DNA from: a methanogenic archaeon mixed culture ISO4-G1 | GTDB taxonomy: Archaea > Thermoplasmatota > Thermoplasmata > Methanomassiliicoccales > Methanomethylophilaceae | DNA length: 64,000 nucleotides | Reading direction: 5' to 3' | Assembly: GCA_001563305.1 (NCBI GenBank) | Contig: CP013703.1 | Span: forward strand, 682,001 to 746,000 | In this document: in pieces, positions 17,509 through 27,138 of the stretch | How positions within the stretch are numbered: position 1 is the stretch's first letter | Layout: every line of letters starts with the position of its first letter | Translations under genes and position numbers: made by a program | The notes under the pieces: generated by a model | The model's database searches: none | Told to the model about the DNA's origin: nothing | What the model saw: the letters and a program-made list of their open reading frames with translations, nothing else

Positions 17509-17625
17509 GATGTCCGTTGCAGTGGCTTCAAGACAGATGAGCATGAGCTTATCGATGTAGAGGTCGCATCCAAAATACTTGTCTTAATTGAATATGGTTG
17601 TTCATGTCAGTTTGCATTAATTAGG

Positions 17626-19371
17626 TTAGAATTGAGATTTTCTCGTAGTTTTTATAGGTTCTAATTTAGGTATTTTGAATGAGTTTAAACCACCAGTTTG
17701 CTTCATGAATGAATTGTATTGCCGAATGATTTCTGCCGCAGGTTTGTTTCCGGTATTTGCCAAAGTCTGAAGACATCTGTTTCCAAAAGGATTGGTTTCA
17801 TCGGATTCACGGAGTATTTTATCAATTACTGTGGGATTTTGATAATTTCTAATCAAGAATTCCGATCCATATTCGGTGTTCGGATTACATCTTTCGATAA
17901 TAGGTTCAATTTCTAAAAATGAATGATTTGTGCAGTAGTCTAGACATTCCATCCCATATGGATTATCTAAGAGGGCTTCACGTTCAATTTTATTTAGAAT
18001 CGTAGTTTTTGTAGATTCGTTGAGATACTCGATTAGAAGGTCTGATCCGATCTTGTCATTAGGGTCAGATATTTGTATAATGTCCTCAACCAACGATGGC
18101 ATTTTATTGACCAGTATACCGATCATCTCACGCCCATATTGTTTCTTTTCACAATTTTTGATTAAACAAATAAGTGATTTCTTATCGACAGTTTTGTCAA
18201 TTGTTTCGGACAAAGTTCTGATATCCTCTAAACTGTTGGGAGAGAATGTCTCTATCAACCTGTTTTTCGCTGTTGTTTTGTATTCTTCTGTATGCTCGAT
18301 AAGGTGGTTCAGGTAGATTATGCCGTATCTATTGTCGGCAGTCGATCTATTGATGCTCTCTGTTATTTCTTTTGAATCCATGACAGCTAGACATTGTAGT
18401 AAGAACCAGCATCCAGCTTCTGTATTGGGGTCGCTCTCAGCAATATATGTAGAAGGTTTGTTTTTGAATTTCAGAGCTATTATGCAAGCACATCCAGATT
18501 TACAATTAATGTTAGCTTTGGAACAAATCGCATTCTTCACTTTTGGAATTGAAATATTTTTTTTGAAGAAATGAACGTTGTATTCTGAATTGGGGTCCAA
18601 TCTGTCAGCCAGAAAAGAAATTATTTCCTGATCATCGCTTTCTTTCATAGTGTACATGAATATATCGTGGTCTTTGACTAAATCATAGTAATTCATCAGT
18701 ATGGTTTTGGAATGCTTTGGATGGTCCGATATAGCAGACAATATGTCAAGACAACCCGTCTTTTTCCAGAGTTCAAGTAATTTGTCCGGCGAGGAGTTTT
18801 TCATCAATAGAGAAAATGAGGATTTTCCCAGGGCGTCATTCTAATCAATTTTATTGATCAAGGTTGCATCTACATAATCTGTGATTGCGTCATTTTTTAG
18901 AACATTGTTTCCCAGCACAGAATTTGGATTAAGATCTTTCATAGTCAAGCAGGGGTATCCTCTTTTTATGATCTCGACAACTAGTGAAGTGCTGTTTTTA
19001 CAATTCCATTTTATTTTCGGAACAGAGTATTTGAGTACTATCTGTTCATATCTTTCATCACTTAGATAATGAACGAGTATTTCGCAATCTTTGAACTTAT
19101 TGGGATTGAGCTGCCGTATCAACTGTTCAACAGTCATGGCAGGTTGCAAATTAGTTTTTCTATTCTCCTTTGGTGACTTTTTCTTGTTTTTGCTATCTGC
19201 ATAATTGAATTGTTTTTTGGGCTTTAACTTCATTTTTTTAATGATTTGGATGAGGTCTGAGCAATTACATCCCTTCTTTGTTGCATCAGCACAGTTTTTC
19301 TCAGCTTCTTCAAGATGGGAGTTCCTGATATTGTATTCAGCCATTTTTCTGTACTGTTCGCCGGTAATCAT
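17626..19371 (-). CDS. Solenoid repeat protein with an in-frame TAG codon
   Basis: Two open stretches, 19371-18844 and 18840-17626, are in the same frame and separated only by one TAG (18843-18841, codon 177). Read through, they give a 581-residue protein. The N-terminus is TPR-like (EEAEKNCADATKKGC). The rest is made of roughly a dozen degenerate 30-40 residue repeats with the pattern [D/N]-P-N-x3-G-x3-L, for example SDPNTEAGCWFLL, SDPNDKIGSDLLIEYL and CNPNTEYGSEFLIRNY. The TAG falls inside one such repeat (INKID-X-NDALGKSSFSLL), where X takes the place of the usual Pro. No start codon with a ribosome site suggests a separate downstream gene. It is likely pyrrolysine read-through; recent pseudogenisation is the alternative. 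Function unknown, probably a protein-binding alpha-solenoid. Final stop TAA. Confidence 0.65.
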
Positions 19372-19582
19372 TTGTTTTCCTCTTCATGTAAATGTTATAC
19401 AATTTGACTATTAAGAGAAAGTTGCTTGGATTTCCGTCCTGTATCAGTTTATTTCATACGGCGGATAATCACTGTAATGCAGAATGCAATAATGTCATGG
19501 GAGGAGGGAGAAAATAGCGGCATGAAATGCATATTGCACGCAGTACGATTGATTAAATATCGGCTGAAAAAATCCATGGAAC

Positions 19583-19900
19583 ATGGCTAAAAGGAGGTAT
19601 AAGAAATTCCCCCATTATGATGATGGGAAGAAATACAAATTGACCAGTTTGGATGATTTCTTTACCCCCGAAGAGCTGTCGAAAGATGTCTTCGGATTCC
19701 TGACTGCCATCACCGATACCGACGTGGAGGGATTCTTCGCGGTGTTCGACCTCGGGGGCAGCGTCAGAGCGACCCAGATCTATTCTCAAGATATTCTGGA
19801 GAAACTTGTCATCCCGGATGTATTGAAAGACCACCCTGGAGCCTTTTACAGGATATTCCCCGAATCGGAATTCGACAGGGTGGTCAAAGGTTCTGCTTAA
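19583..19900 (+). CDS. Hypothetical protein, 105 aa
   Basis: No family recognised. The protein has a basic N-terminus (MAKRRYKKFPHYDDGKKYK) followed by an acidic, hydrophobic globular part (DVFGFLTAITDTDVEGFFAV). No signal peptide, membrane segment or Cys motif is present. It converges on the GIY-YIG helicase gene: its TAA ends on the base before that gene's TGA begins. It is transcribed alone. Codon use and tight packing support a real gene. Confidence 0.65.
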   Translation: MAKRRYKKFPHYDDGKKYKLTSLDDFFTPEELSKDVFGFLTAITDTDVEGFFAVFDLGGSVRATQIYSQDILEKLVIPDVLKDHPGAFYRIFPESEFDRVVKGSA

Positions 19901-22396
19901 TCAGTTTCCTCTCAATTCTTCAACAGAGATCACAGTGTCGAAGAGACCGACCTGCTGACCAGCATGCCTGTCGATACCGGTGTATGAAAGGCTGGAATCC
20001 TCGTACCTCTTGAACTTGTAGACAGCATCATTCATCAGAGGGCCGTTGAAGACACCGAGACTGACCAAAAGCTCGAAATCCTTGACTTCGAGGCCGGTAA
20101 CTTTCTTGAAGAGGCCCGGTTCCAATTGTGTGATGACATCTTTGAGACAACATTCCCTGAAATCAGTAAGATACATGAAGATGGGGATGCGGGTGGCGAA
20201 CTTGATCAGTTTCTCTTGGATCTGCTTACGTTTGCTCTTGTATTCCTTTTCTTCCTCTGTAAGTTTTTTCTTCTCTGATTGGGACATTTCACCGTCACCG
20301 AGATTCCTCTTCTTCTCCTTGACAGCCTCGGATTTGTTGATGATGGTCTCGATATCATTGTTGAGAGATCTGAAACCTTCAATACTCATCAGCGCTTTCA
20401 TGGCTTGTTCATTGGCCATCAGACGTGCAAGGGTGTTGTTATCGACATTGACCAGCAATGCACTCTCCCAACGCCTAGCTAAAAGTGTAGCAGTGGTTCC
20501 GCTCATAGCGAATTCCAGCACACCGGCTGCGGTGATCGCTCTCATAGAACTACCATCGTAAGCCAAAACGGGAAGGAACCCGATGAATTCCTGGACCTTC
20601 TTCTCAGGATCGGTCTCATTGACATTGAGCCTGCAGCTGTAATCAGCGATCTGCTTAAGAGCACGATTGGGAGCGAAATCGAAGATATAGCACTCCTTCT
20701 TCATCACATCATGTTTAGTCGGCGAAAGCTCATTGTCGACCACCCACGGAGACTGAACACGGAATGCTGCCTGGAAATAGGTCTCCGGACTGGTAAGATT
20801 ACGCAGCATGAAGATGGCTGTCCAAGGCTTGATAGTAACACCTGTAGTAAGTTTACCGCATGATAGTGTGATAGATTTGCTATGAAGCGGATCCGTCATT
20901 GCCTTGCGTACAGGGCCGATGGCATCGACACCGATTCCTGCTGAAGTTCCCGCAGCCACCACGATATTGTAATCATGATAGAACTGGTTCTGCTTTTGCA
21001 TCAGAAGATTGCGCATGGCATAACATGACGATACTCTGGGAAGCAACCAGAATGTGTGGTTGAGCACACCGAGCAATCTCACATCTGAGAAAGGCATAGG
21101 CGGTCTGGACGCCCCTAGTTTGAGATCCGTGATATTGGTTGCAGAATCGGATCCGCGGATGATGTTCAACCATTTCTGAACCTCATCCTCGTGCTTGAAT
21201 CTTGCATTGTCCCCTTCGCCCTCTGCCGCAAAGAACTCATTGAGATCGAACTGATCGAACTCACCTCCGGAAGCAATCTCGACAACGGAATCGGGCAATT
21301 TGTAAGTCATCAAGACCATACGAGGAAGCATCTCATAGGGGTTATCATCGCCGACCCAATTCTCTTTGGCACGCTGTTCATCGGAATAAGTCCAATTATA
21401 GATCTGTTCCTCGATGAATTCTCCAGAAGCGATAGCTCTGAAAGGTGTGCCTGAAAGATAAAGGTAGTATGATGTAGAGATAGGAAGCAATTCCTCATCG
21501 AAACCGTCTTTGAACAGTTCCATTCCTTCACCTTCCAGGAATTTCTGTTCTTTGGAATCTTCGGATTCGAAAAGATCCTTGGCTTTATCACGCCAGGCAC
21601 CGTAGTGGTATTCGTCAAAGATGACCAGATCCCAATGGATCTCATGGGCCCATTTGTTCTTCAACTTGATGCCGCCTGCTTCGTTCTTTCCCAGATAATC
21701 CTGGAATGAAGCGAAACATACGAATGGTTTGGATTTGTCAATCTCGTCATAAGTCTTGCCGTCACGAGATATGAACTGCCAGCCTTCAAAATCTACATGT
21801 GATTCCAGATCCTCCTGCCAAGCACTCTGAACAGCAGGCTTGAAAGTAAGGATCAAGACCTTTTTGAAACCCATACGTTTCGCCAATTGATACGATGCGA
21901 AGGTCTTACCGAAACGCATCTTAGCATTCCAGAGGAAATGTGGAATCTTATTAGGATTTTCAGCATGATAACTGCGGTAGTAATTCATGGTCTTAGTAAC
22001 AGCCTCTTCCTGTTCAGGACGTAACTTGAAGGATTGAGTACGGTGCTCCTCATTCTCGATACCGTTTCTTATGGCAACGATAGCGGCGATTACTTCTTTT
22101 TTCGAGCATTGAAACCATTCTCCTTCAGGATTAGGGACGCCATGCCGACGAAGATAAGCGTGGACAGCATAATCTTTGAATGTTGATCCATCATCCCTCA
22201 TCGCAGACTCATCAACAATAATCGTGTATGGGGGATTTCCGGGACGAGCAGTAGGATATTGTTGAGCTACACGTTTCTCAACATCGATCGCAGTATAACC
22301 TACCTTTAACAGACCATTATAGATTGGATTAGAATCAGAATATGCATAAATCCTAGGATTGGAGGAAGGCCGCTGTGGAAAGAAGTCATTGTTCAT
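19901..22396 (-). CDS. GIY-YIG/DEAD-box helicase restriction protein
   Basis: An 831-residue protein, the probable restriction subunit of a methyltransferase-linked system. Residues about 15-60 look like a GIY-YIG (T5orf172-type) nuclease: RIYAYSDSNPIYNGLLKVGY, then VEKRVAQQYPT. An SF2 helicase follows, with motif I region NAKMRFGKTFASYQLA, motif Ia LILTFKPAVQSAW, motif II IFDEYHYGAW, motif III YLSGTPFRA and a motif VI-like region ETYFQAAFRVQSPW. The C-terminal 200 residues are charged and unassigned. It overlaps the upstream methyltransferase gene by 11 bases and is last in a three-gene operon. The likely role is ATP-dependent cleavage of unmethylated foreign DNA. Stop TGA. Confidence 0.85.
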   Translation of the reverse strand: MNNDFFPQRPSSNPRIYAYSDSNPIYNGLLKVGYTAIDVEKRVAQQYPTARPGNPPYTIIVDESAMRDDGSTFKDYAVHAYLRRHGVPNPEGEWFQCSKKEVIAAIVAIRNGIENEEHRTQSFKLRPEQEEAVTKTMNYYRSYHAENPNKIPHFLWNAKMRFGKTFASYQLAKRMGFKKVLILTFKPAVQSAWQEDLESHVDFEGWQFISRDGKTYDEIDKSKPFVCFASFQDYLGKNEAGGIKLKNKWAHEIHWDLVIFDEYHYGAWRDKAKDLFESEDSKEQKFLEGEGMELFKDGFDEELLPISTSYYLYLSGTPFRAIASGEFIEEQIYNWTYSDEQRAKENWVGDDNPYEMLPRMVLMTYKLPDSVVEIASGGEFDQFDLNEFFAAEGEGDNARFKHEDEVQKWLNIIRGSDSATNITDLKLGASRPPMPFSDVRLLGVLNHTFWLLPRVSSCYAMRNLLMQKQNQFYHDYNIVVAAGTSAGIGVDAIGPVRKAMTDPLHSKSITLSCGKLTTGVTIKPWTAIFMLRNLTSPETYFQAAFRVQSPWVVDNELSPTKHDVMKKECYIFDFAPNRALKQIADYSCRLNVNETDPEKKVQEFIGFLPVLAYDGSSMRAITAAGVLEFAMSGTTATLLARRWESALLVNVDNNTLARLMANEQAMKALMSIEGFRSLNNDIETIINKSEAVKEKKRNLGDGEMSQSEKKKLTEEEKEYKSKRKQIQEKLIKFATRIPIFMYLTDFRECCLKDVITQLEPGLFKKVTGLEVKDFELLVSLGVFNGPLMNDAVYKFKRYEDSSLSYTGIDRHAGQQVGLFDTVISVEELRGN

Positions 22397-23918
22397 TGGT
22401 ATCGCGACCTTTACCTATATCTGTGATTCTGGATTGAATGAACTCCCATTCATCAGGAGTTATACCCCAAAGATCAATCAGCATTTCGTCGGTATACGTG
22501 CCAGAATAATGATGTAAATCAGGAACGAAGCAAAAATTCTTCTTGGTAACATCCTGAGACACTACTGTTTGAAGTAACAAAAATCTTACGACCTTTGTCA
22601 GGATATACGACTTGAAAGACAATGTTTCCTTTTCAGAATCAAAATTTCCAAGAATAATAAACGATTCTGTACAGCATTCTCCAGGCTTTATTATTTTAGT
22701 ATTGCCATCATAATAGAATCCCACAGGTTTTGTAAAATCAGTCTGTCCTGCTATAGGGGCTTTAGGAGCAATATATTTCCATTTATTCAAGTATCCTTTA
22801 GAATCATCAACATCAGACGGATCAGCATACATTAATCCAATTTTCTGTATAAACCAGCAAGGAATCCCGGTTTTACGAGGTTCATAATTGGTAGGCAACC
22901 CAAATGGCTTTCTCGAAGATACAAAGTCATCCAAATACCCATTATTGCCATGAACGGAAAGAACCTTTTTCACAATTTGAACAGCCTTACCATGACGAAT
23001 AAAGGTATCAAATTCATTCAGAGCACGCTCTTTAGTGTCTAGTTGGTCGCCGAAATGACTAGTAACTGAACATAAGCCTCTATTGTCACGATCCCAAAGG
23101 AAATAGCAGATACCTCCGGCAATATCGACGCCCTGGAAGACGTCTTGACTGTTCTCAAAGTCGACGAGAACTCTGATACGATCATCATTGAGCATTTCCT
23201 GACGGAAAGAATCTAGACCCTTTCCACCTGCATACCAACGTGCCGGGATAATCATCGTCAGATAACGGGGGTTGAGTTTCATTGCCTGCTCGACAAACAA
23301 ATGATAGATAGGTTTAGCGCTCATACCGTTGCCCCCATCGCTCAGTTGATATGGGGGATTACCTACAATGACATCAAATTTCATTTTGAAAATCTCCTCG
23401 GGTTTAAGAACATGAATAAATAGATAGGCATGAGCTTCGAGATCATCGGGACGATCATAGTTATCTCTATTAGCTCCGCAGAATTGACAATTATTACCTG
23501 ACCAAGTATGATGCGTGGGCTCGAATAAAATGCGACCTTCTTCTGTGAAATCACCAGTACAAATCGAATAATCTCCGTTCGCATGTTTGGAACAATACAG
23601 ACTGCGCCTCGATAAGAGGGCAGTAAGTTCGGTGATCGCGATGCCATACAATTGTTCCTTGCAGATGTGATTGATGCGTTCCTGAAGGTCTGGGTAGACA
23701 TCCATCAGGCCTTCGATGAGCCGCTTTGCAATCTCTCTGAGGAACACACCTGATTTACAACAGGGATCGAGGAATTTGATCTTCGGATCCGACCATATTT
23801 CTTTCGGGAGAAGATCAAGCATCTCGTTTGCAATGTTCGGAGGTGTGAACACCTCATCATTACTCAGACTGGCCAGACATGAAAGTACATCAGGGTTATG
23901 GTTTTCGTACTCATTCAT
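22386..23918 (-). CDS. Eco57I-type adenine-N6 DNA methyltransferase
   Basis: A 510-residue DNA adenine methyltransferase-like protein. A degenerate SAM-binding motif (KFLDPCCKSGVFLREIA) occurs near residue 50, and the catalytic motif IV FDVIVGNPPYQLSDGG near residue 190. A four-Cys segment (CSKHANGDYSIC ... CQFCG) sits between them. The downstream half resembles Eco57I-like target-recognition regions. It overlaps the upstream small methyltransferase-like gene by 8 bases and the downstream GIY-YIG helicase gene by 11, so the three are translationally coupled. It most probably methylates the recognition site to protect host DNA. The AT-rich sequence is unlike the core genes. Stop TGA. Confidence 0.85.
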   Translation of the reverse strand: MNEYENHNPDVLSCLASLSNDEVFTPPNIANEMLDLLPKEIWSDPKIKFLDPCCKSGVFLREIAKRLIEGLMDVYPDLQERINHICKEQLYGIAITELTALLSRRSLYCSKHANGDYSICTGDFTEEGRILFEPTHHTWSGNNCQFCGANRDNYDRPDDLEAHAYLFIHVLKPEEIFKMKFDVIVGNPPYQLSDGGNGMSAKPIYHLFVEQAMKLNPRYLTMIIPARWYAGGKGLDSFRQEMLNDDRIRVLVDFENSQDVFQGVDIAGGICYFLWDRDNRGLCSVTSHFGDQLDTKERALNEFDTFIRHGKAVQIVKKVLSVHGNNGYLDDFVSSRKPFGLPTNYEPRKTGIPCWFIQKIGLMYADPSDVDDSKGYLNKWKYIAPKAPIAGQTDFTKPVGFYYDGNTKIIKPGECCTESFIILGNFDSEKETLSFKSYILTKVVRFLLLQTVVSQDVTKKNFCFVPDLHHYSGTYTDEMLIDLWGITPDEWEFIQSRITDIGKGRDTNEQ

Positions 23919-24564
23919 TGACGATCAGCTCCTTATAGTGGACCGCTTTGAATTCTTTAACTGGATTTGGAACGAACTCTGCCTTCTTCTCCTGGGAGGT
24001 CCAGCCTGCATCGAAAATGGAAGTCTGCTTGCTACGGGCGCGAAGAAGCTCGCTGAAAGAGAAATCTCTTCTTTTGATGAGATTCCCTGTAACATTGGAC
24101 CATTCTGAGAACACGATGGGTTCACCATCGAGATCCAGCATGGTCAAGGCATCGCCACAGACGATGTTATGCGACAGGATGAAACGGATGACATTCTCGA
24201 ACTCTTTATTCGCATAAGGCTTGCAAGATGTATGGTACCTCTTGCTGAATGCCTGGAAGAGACGTTCGCGGCATTCCTGGACGTTGTCCTCAAGGAGATC
24301 TATTCCATAGAGGCTGCCGACGCCAATGACCAGATACTTCTCGCATTCAGTCTGGGATTTGCGATACTGATCGAAGATGACGTCCATCTTTCTCCTGAGT
24401 ATCTCGATAAGGAAATTACCGGTACCGCAGGCAGGCTCGAGGAAACGGGAATCGATGCGTTCGGTCTCATGTCTGACCAAATCCAGCATGGCATTGACCT
24501 CCCTTTCGGAAGTGAAGACCTCCCCATGATCTTCCACCCTCTGCTTAGACTTGATCTGTTCCAT
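23911..24564 (-). CDS. SAM-binding methyltransferase-like protein, no NPPY motif
   Basis: A 217-residue partner of the adjacent methyltransferase. It opens with VEDHGEVFTSEREVNAMLDL and has a textbook motif I, FLEPACGTGNFLIEIL, plus YGIDLLEDNVQECRERL, as in N6-adenine methyltransferases. After GDALTMLDLDG, where an NPPY motif would be expected, none is found. The protein therefore binds SAM by inference but is probably not catalytic alone. The following gene has the reverse: an NPPY with a poor motif I. The two may form one functional enzyme. A TATA-like TTAAAATAT about 40 bases upstream and an adjacent CGAGGGAA mark the operon start. Stop TGA. Confidence 0.8.
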   Translation of the reverse strand: MEQIKSKQRVEDHGEVFTSEREVNAMLDLVRHETERIDSRFLEPACGTGNFLIEILRRKMDVIFDQYRKSQTECEKYLVIGVGSLYGIDLLEDNVQECRERLFQAFSKRYHTSCKPYANKEFENVIRFILSHNIVCGDALTMLDLDGEPIVFSEWSNVTGNLIKRRDFSFSELLRARSKQTSIFDAGWTSQEKKAEFVPNPVKEFKAVHYKELIVNE

Positions 24565-24739
24565 GCGTTCCCTCGGGCTGTATATCCGTTATAGATATTT
24601 TAAGGAAAGGAAAACCTGATTGAACTGGTAATTCTATGCGTACTATGAAGTATTCATTCATATCAAGAATCATATGGTGGGATGAGAGGTGCAATATATT
24701 TTCACTAGCTCTAATGTTGAAGATTATTCGAGTGGCCGT

Positions 24740-25786
24740 TTAATCTTCATGAGAGGCGATTATTTCTTGCATAAGAATGCCCATATTGGTACCAGGCTCT
24801 GTCATCAAATCTGAAATTTCTGTTTTGAATAAAGGGTGCTGTGAATTAATTATCGCATTTTCGATCCCTGGCAATAATTTGGAATCAAATAATGATGAGA
24901 TGTGCTTGGTTTCAGGAATTTTGAGGTATTTTTGAAACAATTCAGAGACATATTGTGAGGGGCCTGTCCTAGCTTTATCCTTTACGGGACACGAATTCGG
25001 CCCCGAATATAACTTAAGGTAATCTAGATTGAGAGTCTGGATTTCAGAATATTTCATCACATGCAAAACCAACCATAATTCGAATTTTGGATAGGTGATT
25101 ATTAACCTGTATTTTTCTTCGTTCTTGTCACATAGTTCATTTATTTTTCCGATTGCCCTCATGTATTTGATATCGTTGAAATACCGCTCTGAATAGTCCC
25201 TATCGTGGATGATACAAACATTATCCTGAGAAAAAACATTCTTATTGCTGATATCTAACTTAATGATCTTTCCTAAAATATCGAATTTGTACTTCCGCCG
25301 GATTTCAGAACGACAGTACTGAACTGCATTGTCTAGATCCTTAATGAACCCTGAAGAGGAGATATATCCCTTATTATTCATAGATGTCAATAGTTTGGAT
25401 CTAAACGGTTGGATATCACGAGTCAGATAATCGTTATATTCCGAGTAGCGGTCTTTTTTGATGAATTCCATTCTCTTTGTATGACACAGTGGCTCAAAAA
25501 CGATATTAAAGAAATAAATGTAGTGAAATTTTTTGTTTTTTAGAGTTTTGATAAAAGAGTTTGACATTTCGATGAGTTTTATAATGTCTGTTTCAAACCA
25601 ATCTGCTTCACTCCTTTCTATTTCCTTGGGAGTGATAATAAGATCTAATTTAGAATCGTCAGCAGCTGTGCTGATTCCGTCAAAGTATTCCTTTTCGGTA
25701 CATTCGCCCTCATAAATCAAGAAATACTGTTTGTTAGAGGCCTTTTTCAATTGGGAGCGGGACAATCCAGGGAATGCAGAACTCAT
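24740..25786 (-). CDS. RloB/AbiLii-like protein
   Basis: A 348-residue member of the RloB/AbiL-ii group, Toprim-related proteins found with AAA ATPases in abortive-infection systems. Diagnostic segments are FLIYEGECTEKEYFDGI at the N-terminus, the acidic CIIHDRDYSERYFNDI in the middle, and YPKFELWLVLHVMKYSE further on. Its start overlaps the stop of the upstream AAA gene by four bases (ATGA). It is the last gene of a three-gene module after two AAA-15-type ATPases. The expected role is a nuclease or toxin effector controlled by the ATPases. Stop TAA. Confidence 0.85.
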   Translation of the reverse strand: MSSAFPGLSRSQLKKASNKQYFLIYEGECTEKEYFDGISTAADDSKLDLIITPKEIERSEADWFETDIIKLIEMSNSFIKTLKNKKFHYIYFFNIVFEPLCHTKRMEFIKKDRYSEYNDYLTRDIQPFRSKLLTSMNNKGYISSSGFIKDLDNAVQYCRSEIRRKYKFDILGKIIKLDISNKNVFSQDNVCIIHDRDYSERYFNDIKYMRAIGKINELCDKNEEKYRLIITYPKFELWLVLHVMKYSEIQTLNLDYLKLYSGPNSCPVKDKARTGPSQYVSELFQKYLKIPETKHISSLFDSKLLPGIENAIINSQHPLFKTEISDLMTEPGTNMGILMQEIIASHED

Positions 25787-27138
25787 TTATCCTCGTCCCC
25801 TTTGAATAATTGATCATATTTGCCATTGAGATAATCCTTCTCATTGATCGCATAAATGTATTCATTATGACCGATTACAGAATGGATTTTTGAGATGTTT
25901 TCATCTGACTTGCTAATAAAACGAACTTCATCATCACGGAGATAATCTGAGCTGATAAGAGAAGATTCATGAGTGGTAAAAATCAATTGCTGTCTCTTTT
26001 CCGGCTTTTGATTAAAGAGTTTCAATAGCTCCTGCGTAGCAATTGGATGCAGTTTTCTATCGAATTCGTCCACTATGAATAATGAATCCGGTTTCGTATT
26101 ATTCAGTAGGTCACAAAACTCTAATAGTCTCAGAGTACCATCAGATTCCTGATTCCAATCTAAGGGACTGTCAACACCTTCATGGTAGAATATCAGTTTG
26201 AGAGCCTTGATCCCTTCACGAGAGGTTATCAAAAATGAGCGGTTACCATCAGTCTTACTATCGAGGATACCAACCTGAGATCCCTCTTCTATGCAATCTT
26301 CTAAGATACGATCGATATCAGTTCTATCGGGTGAAGAATAAATATCTTTCTTAACATCATTAATAATGCTTAGATTTTGGTCCGTAATATCTACAGCTTC
26401 AACTTTGGTGATCCCGGTATCAAAATGATACAGTATTTCGCTGATAGCTTTCATATCTTGTTTTATAAACTCAGGCCTGTCAGGATGAACTATACAAATC
26501 TTGATAAACCAATCAATAGCATCACACAGTAAACTATTCCATATCGATCTCATTTTTTCATATTGTTCTGTATAGAAATCGGGCTTGGTTGATACGAATC
26601 TGTAGACTTGCGAGAGTTTGGCATCTTTATCATTCATGAAGAAACAAAGATCTGAGTCAGATGTTTCTAATACAGTTACGTAAGAATAATCGTCAATTGG
26701 ATCCTTTAACAATTTGATACCGTTTCTGTCGTTGGAAAAGACAAGAATGTCCTCATCACCTTCTCTTACATACAGATATTCGATTATTTCCGGTCCTGTC
26801 GTTATAGTAAGGGAATAGGTAAAAAGATGATTGTTATTTGAGAATTGGATTTCAAATCTCGATGACGATGAATTTAAAAACGATATGTTGCGAATTAGAT
26901 CTACAATAGCTCTCTCTTTTGGGGAACCCACAATTAGTTCACGCAATAAGTCAAACGTTTGTATAAATCTGGTTTTGCCAACGTCGTTTAAACCGAATAT
27001 TGCGATATTACGGACAATCTCTTTATCGAAATTTTTGACTACATGATCAGGATGATTGATATCCTGGAAGGCGGCAGCACTAACTTCAAAACCGTATTCG
27101 TAGGGCGGATAATAACTAACTTTAAAACTGTGGAGCAT
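25783..27138 (-). CDS. AAA-15/OLD-like ATPase (second copy)
   Basis: A 451-residue ABC/SMC-type ATPase. The Walker A region is atypical, IFGLNDVGKTRFIQTF. The signature-like region DWNQESDGTLRLLEF precedes Walker B SLFIVDEFDRKLHP, and the His-switch-like segment IFTTHESSLIS follows, all typical of the AAA-15/AAA-21 group found with RloB. It differs strongly from the ATPase encoded just upstream, so the pair could form a heteromeric ATPase. The start codon overlaps the upstream gene's stop (27138) and its own stop overlaps the RloB-like start. Likely role: sensor or regulator of the RloB effector. Stop TGA. Confidence 0.8.
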   Translation of the reverse strand: MLHSFKVSYYPPYEYGFEVSAAAFQDINHPDHVVKNFDKEIVRNIAIFGLNDVGKTRFIQTFDLLRELIVGSPKERAIVDLIRNISFLNSSSSRFEIQFSNNNHLFTYSLTITTGPEIIEYLYVREGDEDILVFSNDRNGIKLLKDPIDDYSYVTVLETSDSDLCFFMNDKDAKLSQVYRFVSTKPDFYTEQYEKMRSIWNSLLCDAIDWFIKICIVHPDRPEFIKQDMKAISEILYHFDTGITKVEAVDITDQNLSIINDVKKDIYSSPDRTDIDRILEDCIEEGSQVGILDSKTDGNRSFLITSREGIKALKLIFYHEGVDSPLDWNQESDGTLRLLEFCDLLNNTKPDSLFIVDEFDRKLHPIATQELLKLFNQKPEKRQQLIFTTHESSLISSDYLRDDEVRFISKSDENISKIHSVIGHNEYIYAINEKDYLNGKYDQLFKGDEDK

